Position numbers and translations under genes: made by a program. A stretch of DNA of 48,984 nucleotides from JBGAPI01 sp044221335. Its GTDB lineage: Bacteria > Pseudomonadota > Gammaproteobacteria > Xanthomonadales > Ahniellaceae. The stretch is taken from contig JBGAPI010000039.1 of the NCBI GenBank assembly GCA_044221335.1, positions 1 to 48,984 on the forward strand, read 5' to 3'. Positions within the stretch are counted from its first letter, which is position 1. Each line of letters opens with the position of its first letter. The notes beneath the pieces are model-generated. The model was not told where the DNA came from and ran no database searches. It saw nothing but the letters and a program-made list of their open reading frames with translations. Shown piece after piece: positions 25,721-35,129 of the stretch.

Positions 25721-26278
25721 ATGATCGCCAACATCAAAAAAGACGCCGAAACGCGCATGTCCAAGAGCATCGACTCGCTGAAGCACGACCTGCAGCGCCT
25801 GCGCACCGGCCGCGCCAGCCCGGCGCTGGTCGAGCACCTGAAGGTCAGCTACTACGGATCCGACATGCCGCTGTCCCAGGTCGCGGCGATCGCGGTGTCC
25901 GACGGTCGTTCGCTGACCATCACCCCGTGGGAAAAGCAGATGGTGGGACCGATCGAGAAGGCGATCCTGGCTTCCGACCTGGGTCTCAATCCGACGACCG
26001 CCGGCACGGTGATCCGGATCAACCTGCCGGCGCTGACCGAGGAGCGCCGCAAGGAGCTGACCAAGCACGTGCACCACGAGGGCGAGAACTGCAAGGTCGC
26101 CATCCGCAACGTGCGCCGCGACGCGATGACCCACGTGAAGGACCTGCTGAAGGAAAAGAAGATCACCGAGGACGAGGAACGTCGCGCCGAGGACGACATC
26201 CAGAAGCTCACCGACAAGTGGGTGAAGTCGGTCGACGACGTCGTGCGCGACAAGGAAAAGGAACTGATGTCGGTCTGA
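25721..26278 (+). CDS. frr: Ribosome recycling factor
   Basis: RRF splits post-termination ribosomes together with EF-G. The 185-residue protein has exactly the family length and its two domains: a long three-helix bundle (DAETRMSKSIDSLKHDL at the start, KKITEDEERRAEDDIQKL near 145) and the inserted beta domain (about 30-105) with GRASPALVEHL and TPWEKQ. The start at 25721 fits the family. The next gene begins directly at its stop (TGAGTG), so frr-uppS are translationally coupled. Confidence 0.98.
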   Translation: MIANIKKDAETRMSKSIDSLKHDLQRLRTGRASPALVEHLKVSYYGSDMPLSQVAAIAVSDGRSLTITPWEKQMVGPIEKAILASDLGLNPTTAGTVIRINLPALTEERRKELTKHVHHEGENCKVAIRNVRRDAMTHVKDLLKEKKITEDEERRAEDDIQKLTDKWVKSVDDVVRDKEKELMSV

Positions 26279-27061
26279 GTGCGACCCGTGACCTTGACCG
26301 TGGCGGCCACGACGCCGACGACCCTCGCAGCCGCCGGCCGCCTGCCGCGTCACATCGCGATCGTGATGGACGGCAACGGGCGCTGGGCCGAGCGCCGTCG
26401 GCGCCCGCGCAGCGTCGGCCATCGTGCGGGCGTGGCCGGGGTGCGGCGCACCGTCGAGTGGTGCCTCCGGCAGCGGATCGAGTCGCTGACGCTGTTCGCA
26501 TTCTCCAGCGAGAACTGGCGGCGCCCGGCCACCGAGGTCGGTGCGCTGATGACGCTGTTCCTGAAAGCGCTCGATCGCGAAGTCGACGCGCTCGCCGAGA
26601 ACGGCGTGCGGGTGCGCTTCATCGGCGATCTTTCGGCCTTCTCCGATGAGCTCGCGAGCCGGATGCGCAGGGCCGAGGCGCGCACCGCCGAGAAGCGCGC
26701 GCTGAACCTCAACGTCGCCGTCAACTACGGCGGCCGGCTCGACATCGTCGGCGCCGCGCGGCAGCTGGCCGAACACGTCGCCCGCGGCGAGCTGTCGCCC
26801 GACGAGATCGACGTGGACCTGTTCGCCTCCAAGCTGGCGCTGGCCGGCCAGGCCGAGCCGGACCTGTTCATCCGCAGCGGCGGCGAGCAGCGGATCAGCA
26901 ACTTCCTGCTGTGGCAGCTGGCCTACGCCGAGCTGTACTTCACCGACGTGCTGTGGCCGGACATCGAGGCCGCGCACCTGGATGCGGCGCTGGCGGAGTT
27001 CCAGGGTCGCGAGCGGCGCTTCGGGCGCACCGGCGCGCAGGTGCGGGCGGAGGCGAAATGA
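26279..27061 (+). CDS. uppS: Undecaprenyl diphosphate synthase
   Basis: UppS adds eight isoprene units in cis to farnesyl diphosphate, making the C55 carrier for peptidoglycan and O-antigen. The 260-residue protein holds the catalytic HIAIVMDGNGRWAERR segment, with the Asp of MDGNGR, then FAFSSENWRRP and the substrate-binding DLFIRSGGEQRISNFL. A GTG at 26279 follows the frr stop without a gap; a second in-frame GTG at 26288 is also possible. The end overlaps cdsA by four bases (ATGA). Both point to one operon. Confidence 0.96.
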   Translation: MRPVTLTVAATTPTTLAAAGRLPRHIAIVMDGNGRWAERRRRPRSVGHRAGVAGVRRTVEWCLRQRIESLTLFAFSSENWRRPATEVGALMTLFLKALDREVDALAENGVRVRFIGDLSAFSDELASRMRRAEARTAEKRALNLNVAVNYGGRLDIVGAARQLAEHVARGELSPDEIDVDLFASKLALAGQAEPDLFIRSGGEQRISNFLLWQLAYAELYFTDVLWPDIEAAHLDAALAEFQGRERRFGRTGAQVRAEAK

Positions 27062-27909
27062 ACGAGGTCAAGAAGAAGGATTCCGGCGCGCTCGGCGAGC
27101 GCGTGCTGACCGCGGTGATCCTGGCGCCGCTGGTGCTGGCCGGGATCCTGTACCTGCCGACGCCGTGGCTTGCCCTCGGGATCGGGCTCGTGTTCACCCT
27201 GGGCCTCGTCGAGTGGGCGCGACTGATCGGGCTGACGCCGAGCCTGCACCAGATGCTGCTGGTCGCGGTCAACGTCGGCCTGATGACCTGGCTGTGGATC
27301 GCGCATTCGCCCGATCTCAACAACACCGACATCGCGATCGGCGCGGCCTGGTGGCTGCTGCTGGCGCCACTGTGGCTGATCCGCTTCGAATTCGCCGCCG
27401 CGCCGTCGTCGCGCAACCGCTGGCTGAAGGCGATCGCCGCGACCATCTCGGTCGTGCCGGCCTGGGTGGCGGCAGTGGTGCTGCACGGTTCGTCGCCGCG
27501 CGGCCCGGAATGGCTGCTGTTCGTGCTGCTCCTGGTCTGGTGCGCCGACACCGCCGCGTACTTCGCCGGCCGCCGCTTCGGGCGCGCCAAGCTGGCGCCG
27601 AAGATCAGTCCGGGCAAGACCCGCGCCGGGGCCTATGGCGCGCTGATCGGCTGTGCAGCGTTCGCGACGCTCGGCGGCTGGTGGCTGAACCACGAAGGCC
27701 AGACCCTGGTCGCCCTGATCCTGCTGTCCCTGGTCACGGTGATGTACTCGATCGTCGGCGACCTGTTCGAGAGCCTGCTGAAGCGCCACTCCAACGTGAA
27801 GGACTCCGGCAGCCTGTTTCCCGGCCACGGCGGCGTGCTCGACCGCTGCGACAGCCTGTTCGCGGCCCTGCCGGTGTTCACCGCCGGCAAGATCCTGATC
27901 GGCCTCTGA
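27058..27909 (+). CDS. cdsA: Phosphatidate cytidylyltransferase (CDP-diacylglycerol synthase)
   Basis: CdsA makes CDP-diacylglycerol, the branch point of phospholipid synthesis, in the inner membrane. The 283-residue protein has about seven to eight hydrophobic segments and ends with the family signature VKDSGSLFPGHGGVLDR.D at about residues 245-265. WCADTAAYFAGRRFG near 163 is the second conserved region. The ATG at 27058 overlaps the uppS stop by four bases and gives a short cytosolic N-terminus before the first membrane span. It is followed after 20 nt by dxr. Confidence 0.97.
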   Translation: MNEVKKKDSGALGERVLTAVILAPLVLAGILYLPTPWLALGIGLVFTLGLVEWARLIGLTPSLHQMLLVAVNVGLMTWLWIAHSPDLNNTDIAIGAAWWLLLAPLWLIRFEFAAAPSSRNRWLKAIAATISVVPAWVAAVVLHGSSPRGPEWLLFVLLLVWCADTAAYFAGRRFGRAKLAPKISPGKTRAGAYGALIGCAAFATLGGWWLNHEGQTLVALILLSLVTVMYSIVGDLFESLLKRHSNVKDSGSLFPGHGGVLDRCDSLFAALPVFTAGKILIGL

Positions 27910-27929
27910 GTCCGGACGACGGTTTTCCG

Positions 27930-29162
27930 ATGGCCGCAGCGAGCCCCCTGCCGCGACAGCGTCCGGCGCCTGCCGATGCGCCGAAGCGCGTGGTGGTGCT
28001 GGGCGCCACCGGCTCGATCGGCCGCAGCACGCTCGACGTGATCGCGCGCCATCCCGGGCGCTTCGAGGTGATCGGGCTGTCCGCGGCGACCCGGATCGAC
28101 GATCTCGTCGAGCTGTGCGCACGGCATCGCCCGCGCTACGCGGCGATCGCCGATGCGGGCGGACGCGATCGGCTGGCCGCCGCGTTGAAGGAACGCGGCC
28201 TCGACTGCGAGCCGCTGGCCGGCGGCCCGGCGCTGGACGCTCTCGCGTCGGCGTCCGACGTGGACTGCGTGATGGCTGCGATCGTCGGTGCCGCCGGGCT
28301 GTCGTCGACCCTGGCGGCGGCGCGCGCCGGCAAGCAGATCCTGCTCGCCAACAAGGAAGCGATCGTGATGGCCGGCGCCCTGCTGGTCGACGCGCTCGCC
28401 GCCGGCGGCGGTGTGCTGCTGCCGGTCGACAGCGAGCACAACGCGGTGTTCCAGTGCCTGCCGGAAGGCTATGCCGGCGACGCCGAACGCCACGGCATCG
28501 AGCGGATCGTGCTGACCGCCTCCGGCGGGCCGTTCCGCGGCCGCAGTCGCGCCGAACTGGCTGCGGTCACCCCCGACCAGGCCTGCGCCCACCCGAAGTG
28601 GAGCATGGGGCGCAAGATCTCGGTCGACTCAGCGACGCTGATGAACAAGGGCCTGGAGACGATCGAGGCGCACTGGCTGTTCGGCCTGGCGCCGGAAAGG
28701 ATCGATGTGGTGGTGCATCCGCAGAGCCTGGTGCACGCCCTGGTCGCCTATCGCGACGGCGCGATGCTGGCCGAGCTCGGAGTGCCGGACATGCGCACCG
28801 CCATCGCCCATGCCCTGGCCTGGCCGGAGCGGGTGGGCAACGGGGTGCCGATGCTGGATCTGGTGCGCCACGGCCGGCTTGATTTCGAGGCGGCGGACCA
28901 CGATGTGTTCCGCTGCCTGCCGCTGGCCTATGCGGCGCTCGCGACCGGCGGCAGCGCCTCGGTGGTCCTGAATGCGGCCAACGAGGTCGCGGTGGCGGCG
29001 TTCCTGGACGGCCGGATCGGCTTCCTGGACATCGCCGACGTAGTGGCGGATTGCCTCGACCAACGGCCCATGCGGGCGCTGGCGGATATCGATATCGTGA
29101 TGAACGAGGACGCGGCCGCACGCGAGGCGGCGGAGCGTCGAGTGACGAGGATGCAAAACTGA
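27930..29162 (+). CDS. dxr: 1-deoxy-D-xylulose 5-phosphate reductoisomerase
   Basis: Dxr performs the second step of the MEP isoprenoid pathway, converting DXP to 2-C-methyl-erythritol 4-phosphate with NADPH. The 410-residue protein starts with a Rossmann fold VVLGATGSIGRST (near residues 22-34). It then shows LANKEAIVMAG, the metal-binding PVDSEHNA, TASGGPFRG, and the substrate loop HPKWSMGRKISVDSATLMN. Length is normal with a short basic N-terminal leader; the ATG at 27930 is the only reasonable start. Its stop overlaps the rseP start (TGATG). Together with uppS this makes a small isoprenoid block. Confidence 0.97.
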   Translation: MAAASPLPRQRPAPADAPKRVVVLGATGSIGRSTLDVIARHPGRFEVIGLSAATRIDDLVELCARHRPRYAAIADAGGRDRLAAALKERGLDCEPLAGGPALDALASASDVDCVMAAIVGAAGLSSTLAAARAGKQILLANKEAIVMAGALLVDALAAGGGVLLPVDSEHNAVFQCLPEGYAGDAERHGIERIVLTASGGPFRGRSRAELAAVTPDQACAHPKWSMGRKISVDSATLMNKGLETIEAHWLFGLAPERIDVVVHPQSLVHALVAYRDGAMLAELGVPDMRTAIAHALAWPERVGNGVPMLDLVRHGRLDFEAADHDVFRCLPLAYAALATGGSASVVLNAANEVAVAAFLDGRIGFLDIADVVADCLDQRPMRALADIDIVMNEDAAAREAAERRVTRMQN

Positions 29163-30514
29163 TGCTGCACGTTTCCGGAAACATCTTCTGGCTGCTGGTG
29201 ACCCTCGGCATCCTGATCACGTTCCACGAGTACGGCCACTTCCGGGTGGGCCGCTTCTTCGGGGTGAAGATCCTGCGCTTCTCGGTCGGCTTCGGCGCAC
29301 CGATCTGGTCGAGGATCGGCAAGGACGGCGTCGAGTACTGCGTCGCCTGGATCCCGCTCGGCGGCTACGTCAAGTTCGCCGACGAGCGCGAGGGTGAAGT
29401 CGCGGAGGGCGACCGGGCGCGCGCCTTCAACCGCGCTCCGCTGCACGCCCGGGTGCTGATCACTCTGGCCGGGCCGGTCGCCAACGTGGTGTTCACCGTG
29501 TTCGCTCTGTGGCTGATGTTCGTGCTGGGCAAGCCGGACTACACGCCGGTCGTCGGCAGCGCCACCGGCATCGCCGCGCAGGCGGGCCTGCGCCCGGGCG
29601 ACCGCATCGACGCGATCGACGGCGTCAAGGTGCGCGGCTGGAGCGACGCCTACGTCTCGATCGTGCACGGCGCGATCGAGCACACCGACCTCGCGCTGAA
29701 GGTCGTCGCCGCCGATGGCGGCGAGCGCACGCTGACCCTGGCGCTGTCGCAGCTGCCGAAGGACCTGGCGGACGCCGCCGTGGTCGAGGCGATCGGCATC
29801 AAGGCCGCGCGCCCGGACATCCCCGCGGTGGTCGGTGCGTTGAATTCCGGGCCCGCGAAGGACGCCGGCATCGAGGTCGGCGACAAGGTGCTGGCGATCA
29901 ACGACCGCGAGGTCCTCACCTTCACCCAGATGGCCGAACTGATCCAGGTCGAGGCGGCCAAGGACCCGAAGCTGCACCTGCGGGTCCTGCGCGACGGGAC
30001 CGAGCGCAAGTTCGACGTCACCGTCGTGCAGGCCACCAACCCGGACGGCAAGACCGCCTGGATGATGCAGATCGCCCCCGCGCCGGTGCAGGACAAGGAG
30101 CACGACATCACCGTGCGCTACGGCGTCCTGGAGGCGGTGCCGATGGCCCTGTCCGAGACCTGGCTGTCGGCCAAGCGCACCGCCGGGATCTTCGGCAAGA
30201 TGATCACCGGCGCGGTGTCCCCGAAGAATCTCGGGGGCGTGATCACGATCTCGGAAACGGCCAACCAGTCGGCCCAGATGGGCCTCGCGGCCTTCCTGTC
30301 CTTCCTCGCCCTGCTGTCGATGAACCTCGCGATCCTGAACCTGTTGCCGGTCCCGATCTTGGATGGCGGGCACCTTGTGTATTACCTTATCGAGTGGATC
30401 AAGGGCGGCGAGCTGTCGGAGCGGGCCATGATCATGAGCCAGTACGTCGGCCTGGTGCTGATCCTGGGTCTGGTCGGATTGGCCTTCGTTAACGACATTT
30501 TGCGCCAGCTTTGA
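29162..30514 (+). CDS. rseP: RIP metalloprotease RseP
   Basis: RseP is the inner-membrane site-2 protease that cuts the anti-sigma factor RseA and so releases sigma-E in response to envelope stress. It also clears signal-peptide remnants. In this 450-residue protein the zinc motif H22-E23-Y-G-H26 lies in the first membrane segment. Two PDZ domains follow (about 120-200 and 215-300), and the second catalytic motif PVPILDGGH has D401 in a late membrane span. The ATG at 29162 shares one base with the dxr stop. It stands directly before bamA and skp, the usual envelope gene order. Confidence 0.97.
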   Translation: MLHVSGNIFWLLVTLGILITFHEYGHFRVGRFFGVKILRFSVGFGAPIWSRIGKDGVEYCVAWIPLGGYVKFADEREGEVAEGDRARAFNRAPLHARVLITLAGPVANVVFTVFALWLMFVLGKPDYTPVVGSATGIAAQAGLRPGDRIDAIDGVKVRGWSDAYVSIVHGAIEHTDLALKVVAADGGERTLTLALSQLPKDLADAAVVEAIGIKAARPDIPAVVGALNSGPAKDAGIEVGDKVLAINDREVLTFTQMAELIQVEAAKDPKLHLRVLRDGTERKFDVTVVQATNPDGKTAWMMQIAPAPVQDKEHDITVRYGVLEAVPMALSETWLSAKRTAGIFGKMITGAVSPKNLGGVITISETANQSAQMGLAAFLSFLALLSMNLAILNLLPVPILDGGHLVYYLIEWIKGGELSERAMIMSQYVGLVLILGLVGLAFVNDILRQL

Positions 30515-30655
30515 GTAGCTTCCCGCGCCATGCCTGCCCGAACCGGGTCCGGACATGGCGCTAAAACAATGGATGACCGGCGGCCACGGCCGCGGGTCCG
30601 AGTTTCGCCGGCAGCGGCCCCCGCGACCCTGCCGGCTTTGAATTTTGGAGTTCCG

Positions 30656-33040
30656 ATGAAGCGTATTGCCGCTCTGATCCTGCTCGCCGGTCTTTGCCAC
30701 TCCGCCGCCGCCTTCGACCCCTTCGTCGCGAGCGACATCCGCATCGACGGTCTCGAGCGCATCGCGCCGGGCACGGTGTTCTCCTACCTGCCGATCGAGA
30801 AGGGCGACCGTGTCGACCGCCAGCGTGCCGCCGCCGCGATCCGCGCGCTGTACAAGACCGGCTTCTTCAAGGACATCTCGATCGACCGCCAGGGCGACAT
30901 CCTGGTCGTCAAGGTCGCCGAGCGCCCGTCGATCGCCAAGATCACGATCACCGGCAACAAGGACATCAAGGAAGAGGACCTGCGCAAGGGCCTGCGCGAG
31001 GTCGGCCTGTCCGAGGGCGACACCTACGACCGCCTGGCGATCGACCGCCTGCAGCAGGAACTGACCCGGCAGTACAACAACCGCGGCAAGTACAACGTCG
31101 CGATCCGCGTCGACTTGACCGAACTCGACCGCAACCGCGTCGAGCTGACGATCGTGATGTCCGAAGGCAAGGCCAGCCGCATCCGCGACATCAACATCGT
31201 CGGCAATGCCAAGTTCAAGGAGAAGGACGTCCGCGAGGACTTCGAGTCGAACACGACCAACTGGCTGTCCTGGTACAGCCGCGACGACCAGTACTCGCGC
31301 GAGAAGCTGACCGGCGACCTCGAGAAGCTGTCGCAGTTCTACCAGGACCGCGGCTACCTCGACTACTCGCTGGAATCCGCGCAGGTGGCGATCAGCCCCG
31401 ACAAGCGCGACATCTACCTCACCGCCAACATCAAGGAAGGCGAGCAGTACACGATCGGCGAGATCAAGCTCACCGGCGATCTCATCCTGGCCGAGGAAGA
31501 GCTGCGCCGGCTGATCTTCGTCAAGCCCGGCGAGACCTACTCGCTGAAGAAGCTCGAGCTGTCCTCCGAGGCGATGTCGAAGGTCCTGTCGAACGTCGGC
31601 TATGCCTTTGCCGACGTCACCCCGATCCCGCAGGTGGACAAGGACAAGCGCATCGTCGCGCTCAACTTCTTCGTCAACCCCGGCAAGCGCGTCTACGTCC
31701 ATCGCATCCTGTTCGACGGCAACAGCCGCACCCAGGACGAGGTGATCCGCCGCGAGATGCGCCAGCTGGAAGGCTCGTGGTATTCGCAGGCGGCGATCGA
31801 CCGGTCGAAGATCCGCCTGCAGCGCCTCGGCTTCTTCAAGTCGGTCGACATCCAGACCCCGAAGGTCGAGGGCACCGACGACCAGATCAACGTGATCGTG
31901 AAGGTCGAGGAAGAGACCGCCGGCGCGTTCCAGTTCGGTGTCGGCTACTCGCAGCTGCAGGGCCTGCTGACCTCGGTGTCGGTGACCGAGCGCAACTTCC
32001 TCGGCTCCGGCAACCAGATCGGCTTCACGGTGCAGAACAACGCGATCACCAAGAGCTACAACTTCAACTACTACGATCCGTACTTCACCGACGACGGCTT
32101 CTCGCTCGGCTACAACCTGTCCTACCGCAAGGTCGACCAGGGCGAGGCCAACATCGCGAACTTCTCCTTCGACACGGCGTCGGGCTCGGTCAACGTCGGC
32201 GTGCCGCTGACCGAGATCGACACCATCCAGTTCAGCACCGGCCTGTCGCGCGACAAGATCACCACGATCGACGCGTCGACCCCGCAGTCGCTGATCAACC
32301 AGCTGGTCAACGAGCTCGGCGACCGCGGCCGCTTCCCGTGTCTCGACGACACCACCATGGACACCGATCCCAATACCTGCCAGAACAACGGTCCGTATCG
32401 GCAGTGGTCGGTGAACAGCTGGACCCTGGGTGCGTTCTTCGCGCGCGACTCGCGCAACAAGTTCTTCGCCCCGACACGCGGCTCCTACGCCCGCGTCGGC
32501 GCCGAGGTCGCGCTGCCGGGCTCGGCCTTCGAGTACTACAAGCTGTCGTTCAACGGCGCGCAGTACTTCCCGGTGGCCGACTGGCTGACCCTGCTGGCGC
32601 GCCTCGACCTCGGCTACGGCGACGGCTACGGCAAGACCCGCGACCTGCCGTTCTACGAGAACTTCTACGCCGGCGGCCCGCAGTCGGTGCGCGGCTACCG
32701 CGACAACACGCTCGGACCCTGCGAGACCGTGGCGCTGTCCAGCTACTGCCAGCCGCTCGGCGGCTCGTTCAAGGCGGCCGGCGGCTTCGAGGCGATCTTC
32801 CCGACCCCGTTCGTGAAGCGCAACGACGACAGCACGCAGATCTCCGCGTTCCTCGATTTCGGCAACGTCTATCGCAGCGTCGGCGATTTCTCGTTCCGCG
32901 AGATGCGCGGCTCGGTCGGCCTGTCGATGAAGTGGCGCGCGCCGGTCGGCCCGATCCAGATCAGCATCGCCGAGCCGATCAACAAGGACCGCAACGACCG
33001 GACCGAGTCGCTGCAGTTCACCTTCGGCGGCGCGTTCTGA
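30656..33040 (+). CDS. bamA: Outer membrane protein assembly factor BamA
   Basis: BamA is the core of the machine that folds beta-barrel proteins into the outer membrane. The 794-residue protein starts with a signal peptide (1-19, MKRIAALILLAGLCHSAAA) and five POTRA domains (about 22-415). A 16-strand barrel follows, with the VRGYRDNTLGP loop-6 motif near residue 677. It ends in phenylalanine (TFGGAF), as required for barrel recognition. GGAG lies eight bases before the ATG at 30656. The 141-nt gap after rseP shows no clear promoter. Length is typical. Confidence 0.98.
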   Translation: MKRIAALILLAGLCHSAAAFDPFVASDIRIDGLERIAPGTVFSYLPIEKGDRVDRQRAAAAIRALYKTGFFKDISIDRQGDILVVKVAERPSIAKITITGNKDIKEEDLRKGLREVGLSEGDTYDRLAIDRLQQELTRQYNNRGKYNVAIRVDLTELDRNRVELTIVMSEGKASRIRDINIVGNAKFKEKDVREDFESNTTNWLSWYSRDDQYSREKLTGDLEKLSQFYQDRGYLDYSLESAQVAISPDKRDIYLTANIKEGEQYTIGEIKLTGDLILAEEELRRLIFVKPGETYSLKKLELSSEAMSKVLSNVGYAFADVTPIPQVDKDKRIVALNFFVNPGKRVYVHRILFDGNSRTQDEVIRREMRQLEGSWYSQAAIDRSKIRLQRLGFFKSVDIQTPKVEGTDDQINVIVKVEEETAGAFQFGVGYSQLQGLLTSVSVTERNFLGSGNQIGFTVQNNAITKSYNFNYYDPYFTDDGFSLGYNLSYRKVDQGEANIANFSFDTASGSVNVGVPLTEIDTIQFSTGLSRDKITTIDASTPQSLINQLVNELGDRGRFPCLDDTTMDTDPNTCQNNGPYRQWSVNSWTLGAFFARDSRNKFFAPTRGSYARVGAEVALPGSAFEYYKLSFNGAQYFPVADWLTLLARLDLGYGDGYGKTRDLPFYENFYAGGPQSVRGYRDNTLGPCETVALSSYCQPLGGSFKAAGGFEAIFPTPFVKRNDDSTQISAFLDFGNVYRSVGDFSFREMRGSVGLSMKWRAPVGPIQISIAEPINKDRNDRTESLQFTFGGAF

Positions 33041-33061
33041 TCCGGCCGTGACGAGGGCGAC

Positions 33062-33631
33062 GTGGCCAGCGGGGCGGCAACAGCGATGAGGTTCGGCGGC
33101 GCGGCGTGGCTCGCCCTGCTGCTGGCCATGCTGTCCGTCGTCCCCCAGGCCGCGCTCGCCGACGGCAACCGCATCGCCTACGTCGACATGAAGCGGCTGC
33201 TCGACAACGCGCCCCAGGTGCTGGCCGGACGCGCGCAGCTCGCGCGCGAGTTCGGCGCCCGCGACGCCGAGCTGAAGACCTACGAGGGCAAGCTCGCCAC
33301 CCTGCGCGAACGCGAGACCCACGAGGGGGCGCTGATGCCGAAGGCCGCCGCCGAGGCGCTCCGCGCCGAGATCGAGACGCTGGACCGCAACGTCGGCCGG
33401 CTGCGCGACAAGATGCGCGACGACCTGAAGCAGCGCAGCGCCGAGGAGATCAACAAGCGCTGGCCGGAGATCCACGACGCGGTGGTCGACTACGCCCGCG
33501 AGAAGTCGATCGACCTGGTGGTCGAGTCGCCGGTGATCTACGCCAGCAGCGCGATCGACATCACCGACGCGGTGCTGGAGCGCCTGCGTCGCCGAGCACC
33601 GGCCGAGGCCGGCCCGGACAAGAACCCATGA
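33062..33631 (+). CDS. skp: Periplasmic chaperone Skp (OmpH family)
   Basis: Skp holds unfolded outer-membrane proteins in the periplasm and hands them to BamA. The 189-residue protein has a signal peptide ending in PQAALA (about residue 33), a strand IAYVDMKRLLDNAPQ, and long charged coiled-coil arms (about 65-145) rich in E, K and R. The GTG at 33062 has GAGGG upstream; the ATG at 33086 is an alternative start that would give a more usual signal peptide length. The stop overlaps the lpxD start by four bases. Its place between bamA and lpxD is conserved. Confidence 0.93.
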   Translation: MASGAATAMRFGGAAWLALLLAMLSVVPQAALADGNRIAYVDMKRLLDNAPQVLAGRAQLAREFGARDAELKTYEGKLATLRERETHEGALMPKAAAEALRAEIETLDRNVGRLRDKMRDDLKQRSAEEINKRWPEIHDAVVDYAREKSIDLVVESPVIYASSAIDITDAVLERLRRRAPAEAGPDKNP

Positions 33632-34641
33632 CCCGTTCCTACACCCTCAACTTCCTCGCCGAGCGCTTCGGCCTGGAACTGCACGGCGACGGCCAGATCG
33701 CGATCGACGGCGTCGCCACCCTGGCGACGGCCGCTGCCGGTCAGCTCACCTTCCTGTCGAATCCGAGCTACCGCAGCCAGCTGCCGACGACCGCGGCCGG
33801 CGCCGTGCTGCTCGCGCCCGGCGACCTCGAGCGCGCACCCTGTGCGGCACTGGTCAGCCGCAACGTGTACGCCGACTTCGCCCGCATCGCCGCGCTGTTC
33901 GAGACCCGGCCGGCGGCGGTTCCCGGGATCCATCCGAGCGCCGTGGTGCATCCCGGCGCGACGGTGGACCCGACGGCGGCGATCGGCCCCTTCGTCAGCA
34001 TCGGCGCGGGCAGCCGTATCCATTCCGGTGCCGAGATCGGTCCCGGCTGCGTGATCGGGCACGATTGCACGGTCGGCGCCGGCACTCGGCTGTCGGCGCG
34101 GGTGGTGCTGGTGCAGAACGTGACGCTCGGCGAGCGCGTGCTGATCCATCCCGGCGCGGTGCTCGGCGCGGACGGCTTCGGGCTCGCGATGGATCGTGGC
34201 AGCTGGATGAAGGTGCCGCAGCTGGGGGGCGTCCGGGTCGGCGACGACTCCGAGATCGGCGCGAACACCACGATCGACCGCGGCGCGCTCGGCGATACCG
34301 TGATCGGCAACGACGTGCGCCTCGACAACCAGATCCAGATCGGCCACAACTGCGAGATCGGCGACCACACCGCGATGGCCGGCTGCGTCGGCATCGCCGG
34401 CAGCACCAAGGTCGGCAAGAACTGCCTGATCGGCGGTGCCGTCGGCATCGTCGGCCACATCAGCATCTGCGACCGGGTGGTCGTGACCGGCCTGTCGATG
34501 GTGTCGTCGTCGATCACCGAGCCCGGCGAGTACTCTTCCGGGATCCCGGCGCAGCCGCACAAGGTCTGGCAGAAGAACCTCGCGCGACTGCGCAAACTCG
34601 ACGACACTGTGCGCCGCCTGTCCGGCGCCGGCAAGGATTGA
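33628..34641 (+). CDS. lpxD: UDP-3-O-(3-hydroxyacyl)glucosamine N-acyltransferase
   Basis: LpxD adds the N-linked hydroxyacyl chain, the third step of lipid A synthesis, in the cytoplasm. The 337-residue protein has the N-terminal uridine-binding domain (1-100, TFLSNPSYRSQL), then a left-handed beta-helix of hexapeptide repeats (about 105-300) with the catalytic H240 in QIGHNCEIGDHT, and a C-terminal helix that binds acyl carrier protein (KVWQKNLARLRKLDDTV). The ATG at 33628 overlaps skp by four bases. Length is normal. Confidence 0.97.
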   Translation: MTRSYTLNFLAERFGLELHGDGQIAIDGVATLATAAAGQLTFLSNPSYRSQLPTTAAGAVLLAPGDLERAPCAALVSRNVYADFARIAALFETRPAAVPGIHPSAVVHPGATVDPTAAIGPFVSIGAGSRIHSGAEIGPGCVIGHDCTVGAGTRLSARVVLVQNVTLGERVLIHPGAVLGADGFGLAMDRGSWMKVPQLGGVRVGDDSEIGANTTIDRGALGDTVIGNDVRLDNQIQIGHNCEIGDHTAMAGCVGIAGSTKVGKNCLIGGAVGIVGHISICDRVVVTGLSMVSSSITEPGEYSSGIPAQPHKVWQKNLARLRKLDDTVRRLSGAGKD

Positions 34642-34658
34642 AACCAGGAACCCCCCCG

Positions 34659-35129
34659 ATGAGCGACACCGCCACCGCCCCGACCCTGCCGATCGACGTC
34701 ACCGCGATCATCGGCATGCTGCCGCACCGCTATCCCTTCCTGCTGGTCGACCGCGTGCTCTCCTACGAGGCGGGCAGGCATCTCACCGCGATCAAGAACG
34801 TCACCATCAACGAGCCGTTCTTCCAGGGCCATTTCCCCGGCCACCCGGTGATGCCGGGCGTGCTGATCATCGAGGCGCTGGCTCAGGCGTCGGGCGTGCT
34901 GACCTCGCTGTCCGCCAGCGAGGAGCAGCGCAGCAACGCGCTCTACTACCTGGTCAAGGTCGACAAGGCGCGTTTCTCGCAGACCGTGGTACCCGGCGAC
35001 CAGCTGGTGCTGAAGGTCGAGCAGAAGAGGGTGCTGAAGAAGATGGGCCTCTATGCCTGTTCCGCGCTGGTCGACGGCAAGGAAGTGGCGAGCTGCGAGA
35101 TGCTGTGCGCCGAACGGAGCCGCGACTGA
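34659..35129 (+). CDS. fabZ: 3-hydroxyacyl-ACP dehydratase FabZ
   Basis: FabZ dehydrates hydroxyacyl-ACP in fatty acid elongation and competes with LpxA/LpxD for hydroxyacyl-ACP, which balances phospholipid against lipid A. The 156-residue hot-dog-fold protein carries MLPHRYPFLLVDRV, the catalytic H58 in FFQGHFPGHPVMPGV and E72 in LIIEALAQ, at the usual 14-residue spacing. The N-terminus (about 12 residues before IDVTAI) is slightly longer than in E. coli. Its stop shares one base with the lpxA start. Confidence 0.97.
   Translation: MSDTATAPTLPIDVTAIIGMLPHRYPFLLVDRVLSYEAGRHLTAIKNVTINEPFFQGHFPGHPVMPGVLIIEALAQASGVLTSLSASEEQRSNALYYLVKVDKARFSQTVVPGDQLVLKVEQKRVLKKMGLYACSALVDGKEVASCEMLCAERSRD

Noticed and set aside
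28928..33475. Open frame of 1515 codons on the minus strand
   Set aside because: It lies opposite dxr, rseP, bamA and skp. Its sequence is low-complexity (V, A, D, R, L) as expected from the complement of GC-rich genes, with no domain motif and no ribosome site.
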